Part shown: piece by piece, positions 56,081 to 64,000 of the stretch | How the letters are laid out: each line of letters begins with the position of its first letter | How positions within the stretch are numbered: the stretch's first letter is position 1 | Assembly (NCBI GenBank): GCA_001692895.1 | Contig: KV748203.1 | Coordinates: 62,001 to 126,000, forward strand | Length of the DNA: 64,000 bases | Source of the DNA: Cenococcum geophilum 1.58 | Taxonomy: Eukaryota; Ascomycota; Dothideomycetes; Gloniales; Gloniaceae | Reading direction: 5' to 3' | Made by a program: the position numbers and the translations under genes | The notes under the pieces: model-generated | Databases searched by the model: none | Told to the model about the DNA's origin: nothing | What the model saw: the letters and a program-made list of their open reading frames with translations, nothing else

Positions 56081-59000
56081 ATCTTCATACTTATTAAAAG
56101 CCTTAAGATCTACGGGTGCCTTATTAGGTAAAATATTTAAAAAAGGCAATATAAAAGAACTTACCTAAGCGCAACCAGCCCAAATATTTTATAAAATTAT
56201 CTCTTAGAGGGAAGCGAGGTACTCTCCCCTTTTTTATCCTCCTCTTTTTAGGTGTGTTGCTTACATTTGCCTTAAAAGCTATAATTGCATAATACTAAAA
56301 AGTCCTCAGTTTTTTAGGGGGTGCAGTATAGAAATTGATATTATTAAGTGAAATTTCTAAATAAAAACGAAGGGGTTAAAAAGATGCCACAGTTACTACT
56401 GCTACTATTATTAGAGTTATTATTGCCTTATACCTTTCTAATGGCCCTAAAGGACGGGTCACGCTAGGCTTTTAAGTCTACGCTAGTCCCCTCTTCGCCA
56501 CTAGCTTATATCCGCAGCATCTATACTAAAATAACCCTACTAGCCTAATAGCAAATCAAAACGTGTAATCTACACTCTGTTAGCAATTACCATTTATAAT
56601 ATATAAAGGCTTATACGGGCTTAAACTCTATTATAAGATTAACGCCTATTAGGAAACTGCAATTAAGACCTAACTAACTAAGCTAGCATATTTAGCCTCT
56701 AACAGGGGCATCGTACTAAGCCTCCTTATTAAGGAGGTTGGTGGCAAAGCGCCTCCTCTACCCTTATTCCTTAGAGTTAGGGCTAACGCTAATATATCCG
56801 TTTTCTAACCTAATTATACCAGCGAGCTAGATCTTTCGCGCTAGATCCTTTGCGAGACCATAATTCCTAGGGTTAGATAAAAAGGGCGTGCCGTAATTCT
56901 ACTATAAGCATTAAAAGACACTCCAAATAATAAGGGTATCCTTAAATCTCTTCCCTAGATCCAAAGAACTTCCTTAGTCACACTCTATAGAGCTTACAGC
57001 CGCTACTTAGCCCCCCAAATATACGCAAAAGCCTCGCTTTCACCCTTGCCTATAGCCAAATATTATAAATAACATAAGGGGGCAGATAGCGCGAGTAGAT
57101 TAGGCAATCACGCCCGTATCTATCTCACTACGCCTTTTTAGCTAATACAGCTACTATATAAAGTCCGTCTCCATTAGGAGATCAAATACGCGAATTTTTC
57201 TTTAGTATTTGTTAGCTAAGAGCAAGATTATAACACTAGCTCTACTAGAAGCTAGGCTATACTACTAAATAGGCCGTTTACCCCCAGATTCCGCCTTATA
57301 AGTCTTAGGTCTATATAAAGGATATTTCTATATAACCTATACCTCCTTAGCTAAATAGGGGGCTAGATTAGACTAAAGCCTAGCGGCTTCTCTAATCGCA
57401 ATACAATCCTCTAATTATTAGGGAAGAGTAAGGTCTAGGTCTAAGTTAAGAAGGCGCTAAAAAGGGCAAAGGCTTCTAGCTTCTAGCGGCGCAGCTTTAA
57501 CTAAGCTAAGTAACTAGCATCAGCCTATAGTTTCGCTAAGGACCCACTTTAGCGTCTAGCTTCGCCTTTATTATAACGCTATAATATAACACTACCTAAC
57601 GCGTCCCACAGCTCGCAGTAGCTATAACCCATATAATCCATTACTAGGCGGTTCTTGGCACAGCCTTATAGCTATTTATAGCTATTCCGACAGGGATTAA
57701 GTCACACATTATAGTTACGCCTAAGACACTGCTAGAGGTAGAGGTAAAGAAAAGGATAAATAGAAATGTTATTCCGGTGCATTAATTAGTAGAAAACATA
57801 GGCAGAAGGAGAGGAGAGAAGAGAGAAGAAAGGAGGAATATAGTAGGACCGAAGCATGCGTTAATACTAGGAGAGAGTATAAATATATCCCATAAAAAGG
57901 GCCAAAGAGTTACAGTAGTGGGTAATCATTAGTATAAAACATGCAGAGATTAGGGAAGACGGGTAGAGTACCTATATAGACGCTAAGGGGATAGAAAATA
58001 CCTTACAGCTAACAGCTAGAGTCTAAGGTAGCACGGTAGCAGAAAAGAAAAGAGGAGATAGAGCATAAAAGTAAAAGCAGCGAGGGAGAAGGCCTTTTAT
58101 AGTCGAGGTTAAGGTTAGGTCTTAGCCAAACTAGGGTAAAAAAGCAAGCGTACCTTACCTATAAAGGAACCTCCATTTCCTAATACGTGGTCTCCATATT
58201 ATTTTTTATATAGGGTAAACTAAAAGCAATATATAGATCGTCGGGGGTCCGCTAACGAAAATTTTAACCCAAGTTTATACTTAATAGGCCTTTACTTAGA
58301 GGCTTTTAATATAGAGGCTTTTAGGTTAAAGACTTTTAATATAGCTTTTATAGTTCGCAATTAAGATTATATTAGTTATAAATAGTATATACTTAGACTG
58401 CAGAGCTTTAATATAGAGCCCTCTACTTAAAATACAATAGAGTAGTTAATTGTAATTAAAGTTTAAAAATTTAGGACCTAAAAGTAATAAACTACTTATA
58501 AACTCGGGTTAATAAGCTTTATAGTTCCCACACTATAGAATTAACTTTTTGACTAAAAAGGTTAGCAATATCCGCTAATTAATTCTACGGTCTAAGCTTA
58601 CTAAGGTAAGCTATTAGATCCACGTAATAGTTACCTAGAGCTAGATTTTCCGGCCAATTTCCCATTTAGAACAAAAGACACTAAGTCCCAGCAGCCGCAG
58701 AAGTCCTTCCTCCAGAAGTCTAGCGCTAAACTATAGATTATATCTCGCAAGTAACGCCCTTATATCTCACATATAAAGTATTCTTACACTTACTTCTTAA
58801 TAGAGCTTAACTATAAAAGAGAGTGCTAAAGCAACTCTAGATACTATAAAGGTTTTATCTACAGGCGTTTTAAATTACTAATTATATTCTATACAAAACC
58901 TCTACTATTTTAATTATATTAGATTATAGATTTCATATTATACTTGCCTTTAGAGGCGCTTTACAAACTTCTTCTTAAGGCTATATTAACAAAAGTACCG

Positions 59001-59090
59001 CGTTTAAATCTATGGTAATGAGATATATTAGGCGCGGTGGAAAGAAGGCAAAATAGGTAAGATTTAAACTAGTTATAACTTTCTACAGAC
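56081..59090. other. RIP-decayed DNA, no gene recognised
   Basis: Plus-strand 56440-57300 has fewer stops than average and may be a decayed coding region, but no family was recognised. The rest is TA-rich without visible structure. Confidence 0.45.
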
Positions 59091-59094
59091 TATT

Positions 59095-59425
59095 ATTCTC
59101 TAAATATAACCATTTATTAGACTAGTTATTCTCTAAATATAACTGTTTTAGACATATTAAACATAGCGTTCTTACTCTCTAGATATAACTATTCTCCAAA
59201 TATAGCTATTCTCTAGACGTGGCTATTCTCCAGACGTGGCTATTCTTTAGACGTAGCTATTCTCCAAACATAGCTGTTCTCTAGTAGCTGTTCTCCAACA
59301 TAGCTGCCCTTTACGTAGCTATTCTCCAAACATAGCTACCCTTTACATGGCTACCCTTCACGTGGCTATTCTCTAGACGTAGCTATTCTCCAGACATAGC
59401 TATTCTCTAAATATAGTTCTCCTAT
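59095..59425 (+). repeat. GCTATTCTCCAGACGTA-type minisatellite
   Basis: About 18 copies of a 17-18-bp unit, GCTATTCTCTAGACGTA with variants, some of them shortened. One further copy lies at 59478-59510. Confidence 0.85.
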
Positions 59426-62400
59426 TTAGCGCTGCCAAGAGGACCAGTCATTTTGGGCCAATTAAATATCCAATAATTCTCCAGACGTAGCTGTTCTTTA
59501 GATATAACTAGGATCCCCTAACTATGGTTAGCTAAAAATAGAGGGTCCTAGAATTAGGTTCTAAGGATAATATTTAAAGCCTAGTGAAAACTTATACAAG
59601 TTATAATAAATAACCTGTTCTCCCGTAGCAAATATTATCGAATAGGCCATATAGATATATAAAAGGCACAATTCCTCAAGCACGAACGAAGATTTATAGT
59701 AAAGAGGAGGATTAAGTATAGAGGTACTGCTAGTGTTAATCTTAAAGTACTGCATTTAGCATATAAAAAGGACAAGGGAAATATAGCAAGACTTAAGACT
59801 TTCTTCCGGAAAAATAGTTACGATCGCCTAAATATTTAAAATCATCTTCCTACTATTATTAATTAGGAGCAGCTTGACAGCTATTTAACTTTCAAAAACT
59901 CTTTCTTCTAATAACACAGTATCTACAAACATAGAGTCTCTAGATTAATTAGATGTCTCACTTACTACAGCTTTTATTATAAAGCGATTCCACCTAATTA
60001 GATTAGTAGAAGCTCGCATATAGCTAGAATAGAATTACCGGCTTTAACTAGTCTAGTAGACCAGACGTCGGCGGAATAAAAAGCAAATATTAAAATTAGA
60101 TCATTGCGGCCGGGCTACTTCTTGCGCTTTAGACAACATACTATCCCAGGCGTATCCTAAACTTATAAGGCATATAGTTAAGTATAATAAACAACTAACC
60201 ACCCTAAAAGGCACTAGTATCCTTGCTTTTAGTCCTAACTAATAGTAATTTTAGTATCTATAACCGCAAGTAGACGCGGTGCAAGCTATAAAGATATCGC
60301 GACTACATATATAAGATTAAAGACAGCGTTATATATAAACGTCGCAATTATAAAGAAGGTAGAAGCTACGGATGTATAAAGCCATATTAGGATATAAAAT
60401 AGAAGCGATAAGGTAAAAGCGTGTATAAAAAAGCGCATTCTTAGACAATCAATTCCTCGGCAAGCCGGTATTGCAATAATCCAATACGCATAACCTTACG
60501 GTATAGCACGTAAAAACACATAAGCCCTTCTTAGCAAGAACTTACGGAGTAACTTAGCATTTAAGCGTGTCGCCTTAAATTTATTATAACTACTTTAGCC
60601 GAAATTTATAGAGCAAGTATCCTTTATAAAAGAGGTAATTAAAGATTAGCTAAAATTAGGGACCTCCTAGTCCTTAAAGATGTCCCTAATAAAAGAAGTC
60701 ACTATTAGGCTGTAGATTGTCTGCCATAGCGGCTAACCGGCAGGCCTAATATTATATCTTACTTTCGTTTTAATTTAAAGGACTTTACAGGTCGGCATTA
60801 TAGTAAAGCTAAGGCGCTTCCCCTATAAAACAAAGTATGCAAATCTACTAACCTAGCACGTACCGTCTAAACCCGAATTAATACTACTATATCTCCTGCA
60901 TCAAATATATCTTTAGTAACCTCCCCACTTTAATTAAGACTGGCCACTTAAAAATAGAAGGAGGTATTACACCCTCTAGGCTAAGAAACGCTATTAAGAT
61001 TAAAAGATTCCACAAGGCAATTAAGGGCTAGTTCGATTATTAAGGCCGCGCATTTAACGTTAATTATTATATAAACTACAATAAGGCACACAAGGAGTAG
61101 GAATATATATTTAGCATTAAGAATATCAAGCACCAGCCTAGCTACCCTAAGAGTAAGGGTAAATGCAAGTAGTATAGATTAATACCAGAACCTAAAAAGC
61201 TAAGGAGAAGCGACTATTTTCCCAAAGAGCCTACCAATTATTTATTAAGTGAGGTACTTACGCGTATAGCTAGGGTGTCCTATATAGATGGATTGCCTAT
61301 TTTTTAAACTAGAGGCGACTTTAGTACTACTCTATAGTATTACGCACTTATTAAGGAAATGTATATAAGGTTATCTTTAGCTCTATCTAGGCCTATAATA
61401 GTTAGCCAATTTATCTAACTAATTAGACACATAGTCTAGCGGGAGAAGATCTATACTTACCAGTCATAAATAAACTAGAGAATAATCATATAAGCTTATA
61501 ATTGTGCGAGTAGAAATCATAAACCCTTTAAAACAGGTAATTACTAAGATTGAGCTATTCTGCTATAGGCTTAGTAGGGGCATCCTGTCAACCTAAATCG
61601 AGGTTCCTTACCACTATCTACTACTATCTATTAGCCTAGATCGTCTATACAAGCTTTATCTCAATTATCCCTTAACTTATAACTAAATATCTTATTAAAA
61701 GTCTTATTACCTATTTCCATTAACTATGACCTACTAAATGACGACGTCGTTATCATTTTATTTTACTACCTATCTTAGGTATATAGAGAGCTTCTAGAGC
61801 CCTCCTTAATAAACAGAGTTCTTATTCTAAATTACTAGTTCAATATATCCTAACTATTTGTCCTCTTAATATTCCTAATAATCCAAATGACTTTTCAGAT
61901 CCTCGGCTACGCAGCATCTAAGTAAACTAACTTTTAAGTCCTTTTATGCTGCCGAAGTATCTTTATCCGAAAATACACGTTAGCGCGTATAGAGCGTAAG
62001 AATCCATCTATCTAACTCCTCCCTTTACGATTTCAATACTTATTACCTAACATTGTCACCTATAGTACTGGCGTTTATACTTCTATATTTATACCCACTC
62101 TAGCCATTACCTAGTCTTTCTCGGAGTGAATCTATCTGGCCTACACTTCACTACTTTATCTATTAACGTCCGTCCCTACGTTGTAGAAAACCCACCGTAC
62201 CGGAAAATATAAGGGGTACTTTAACTTTAAGCGACTATAACTCTGCGTATATATCGCGCTTCACTATAATTATATATATGTTATATACTATAGCTACTTT
62301 ATAACACTTAAGACCCTTCCTACTCTATAAATTACGTTCGCATTATCACCTCCTTATCTAATTTATAGAGAGCCTTCTTTTATAGCGTACTAATATCCCT

Positions 62401-64000
62401 TTACTATAGCACCACTATTAAGCTCTTACCACTTACTATATATATATAAGAGTTGTATCTAAACCTTAGAGCCTTATTACAATAGTAGAAAGTCATTATT
62501 AGCCTTATATCTGCTATAGCGCGCAAATTCATACATAGTCGCTACCCTGGTCACTACCTCTAGCTAAAGCGATTTACAATCCTAGTTAGTGCAAATAGTT
62601 ACCTAATTATAAAGATGTCTATTTAAAGCGAAGTCACGCCTCCTCTAAACAGTAACATCAATATCTATTACAATCAGCCTTTTAGCTTTTCGCTTTAAAA
62701 TAAGGCTTATTTAATAGAGAATTTGTTATTCATTTATCTTATAGCCTTAATAATGCTATGCCGTACGGCGTTATATTATCGTCGCGATAAAACGTCTTAC
62801 CCCTTAGAGGATCGCGAACAAGTTACGCGTCGCGTCTTTTTACAGCTATTAATAAGTAGTCTTTCCTAACAATTTTTCCCACAGGGTTTTTAATAGGTTT
62901 TAAATTAACGCTTTCCAGCTTCCTCCCTTCCTTCCTACTACGTCGTCGTTGTTAATAGCCTTTAATATTACCTAGAGATTCTAGGTTACTTAAACAGTTT
63001 ATTAACAATACCCTACGGGCGTAAAGAGACGACATATATTCCTACATTTATATTAGTTATTAGGCGTAGGCCTCATACTATTAGGTTCTAATAGTACGCG
63101 TTATTTGGGGCAATAAGTATGTAATTATCTACCACTGCTTAAGTAGTAGGGAACCTACTATGCAATATAGCAGGCTAGACGAGATTACCCTCTCCTTAGG
63201 CCTATACCCCCTAATATAATACAAATATATTATTTAAAATATATCTCTACGAGCGAGTAAATAGATTATAGCGTAATTTACTTATAGTAGCTGCTATACT
63301 TATAGCTGTATAAAGTCTTAATAAGCGCGCCAGCCTCAGCCTTAGAGCCTTATAATTTAACCTCTAATTACTAACTTAAACTCTATAAAAACACCTACGG
63401 AATTCGCCACCTTACAAGGGTTTAATTGGTGCGGCTTAGCCACCCTCCCTACTAGCGGGGGCGAGCTTAAAGTATTTTACGCTTTAATTACCTGCTATAA
63501 ATACTGCTAATTATACTGCCCGTCCTAAGCCTTTATATATATTTAGCTTAGCTTAGCGCTTAAATATATATTTATATAGTGAAAACGGTTAGCTAATCTA
63601 AGTCCGGAATAATTGCGGGGCTAATATATATAAGCAGCACCTCTAATATAGGTACTAGCCTACAGCTTATATAAAGCCTTTAAAATCCACTAAAAAGTAT
63701 TAGAATTTTAAAAAGAGAGGTTTTAGAATAAACTATTAATAAGAGTATAGTCAGTAAAATTGACAAAGTTTTAGGTCTAATATATACCTATATAAGCTAA
63801 TAAAGGCGCTAGTAATAGGCGCACCGTTATACGTAAGGTGTTTATATATATAATATAAAAAAGCGCTAAGGACCGGAAGTAAGGAGAAAAATTAGGCCAA
63901 ACCTACTACGGATTCTAATCTTTAAATTACCTTATTTTTAATAAGCAAAAATTTCAAAGGCACGTATTCCACCAGTTATTTAGCTACACTAGTTATCTAG
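59426..64000. other. RIP-decayed DNA, nothing recognised
   Basis: TA-dense sequence with stops in all frames. Coding-like patches (for example 60900-61250) could not be assigned on either strand. An ORF at 59561-59755 has no support. No telomeric or ribosomal sequence was seen. Confidence 0.5.

Overview
The window looks like nuclear DNA of a filamentous ascomycete (Pezizomycotina). The reasons are short GT-AG introns (56-112 nt), a fungal FunK1-type kinase, a fungal GH16 glucanase relic, a typical fungal set of transposons (Copia, Tc1/mariner, PIF/Harbinger, a LINE ORF1, MULE-like and TRIM elements), and pervasive C:G to T:A decay. In most of the window CpA/TpG is depleted, TpA is very frequent, and former CAA, CAG and TGG codons read as TAA or TAG. 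This is the signature of repeat-induced point mutation (RIP). The genus cannot be fixed from the sequence alone.

Layout. 1-8.9 kb is mostly RIP-decayed. It holds a broken unknown gene (1.08-1.66 kb), a dead GH16 glucanase followed by a Ser-rich segment (3.26-4.58 kb), a possible hAT-like non-autonomous element (4.58-6.35 kb) and a Tc1/mariner transposase relic (6.5-8.05 kb). 8.94-17.33 kb is an island of normal composition. It carries a solo Copia LTR with its target-site duplication (TSD), a three-exon ankyrin-like gene on the minus strand, a 974-bp MULE-like MITE with a 9-bp TSD, a four-exon gene for a secreted Cys-containing protein, and a small ORF split by a 1.2-kb TRIM element. The ankyrin-like and secreted proteins share a C-terminal PEQIQ(K/E)WFGDVPW motif. 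17.33-22.83 kb is a complete but RIP-killed Copia element with LTRs, PBS, polypurine tract and TSD. 22.83-23.74 kb is a short normal-composition stretch with a 12-bp minisatellite.

23.74-64 kb is almost entirely RIP-decayed. Recognisable relics are a SANT/Myb-like ORF (25.6-27.2 kb), a full PIF/Harbinger element with both ORFs (28.40-32.01 kb), a FunK1 kinase (36.2-38.6 kb), an AAA+ ATPase on the opposite strand (39.8-41.3 kb), a VNTR block (41.4-43.4 kb), two oppositely oriented ORF1-only LINE copies (43.50-45.64 and 50.88-53.04 kb), a second kinase relic (53.2-54.0 kb) and a chromodomain-like protein relic (54.8-56.1 kb). I recognise nothing in the last 5 kb apart from a minisatellite.

Functionally, only the two multi-exon genes in the 10.8-14.8 kb island look intact. 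The rest is a transposon graveyard in which kinase, ATPase and glucanase genes have lost catalytic residues, mostly by RIP-type transitions. The arrangement of a small gene island with a candidate secreted protein inside AT-rich repeats resembles the 'two-speed' compartments of plant- or insect-associated fungi; that comparison is inference.
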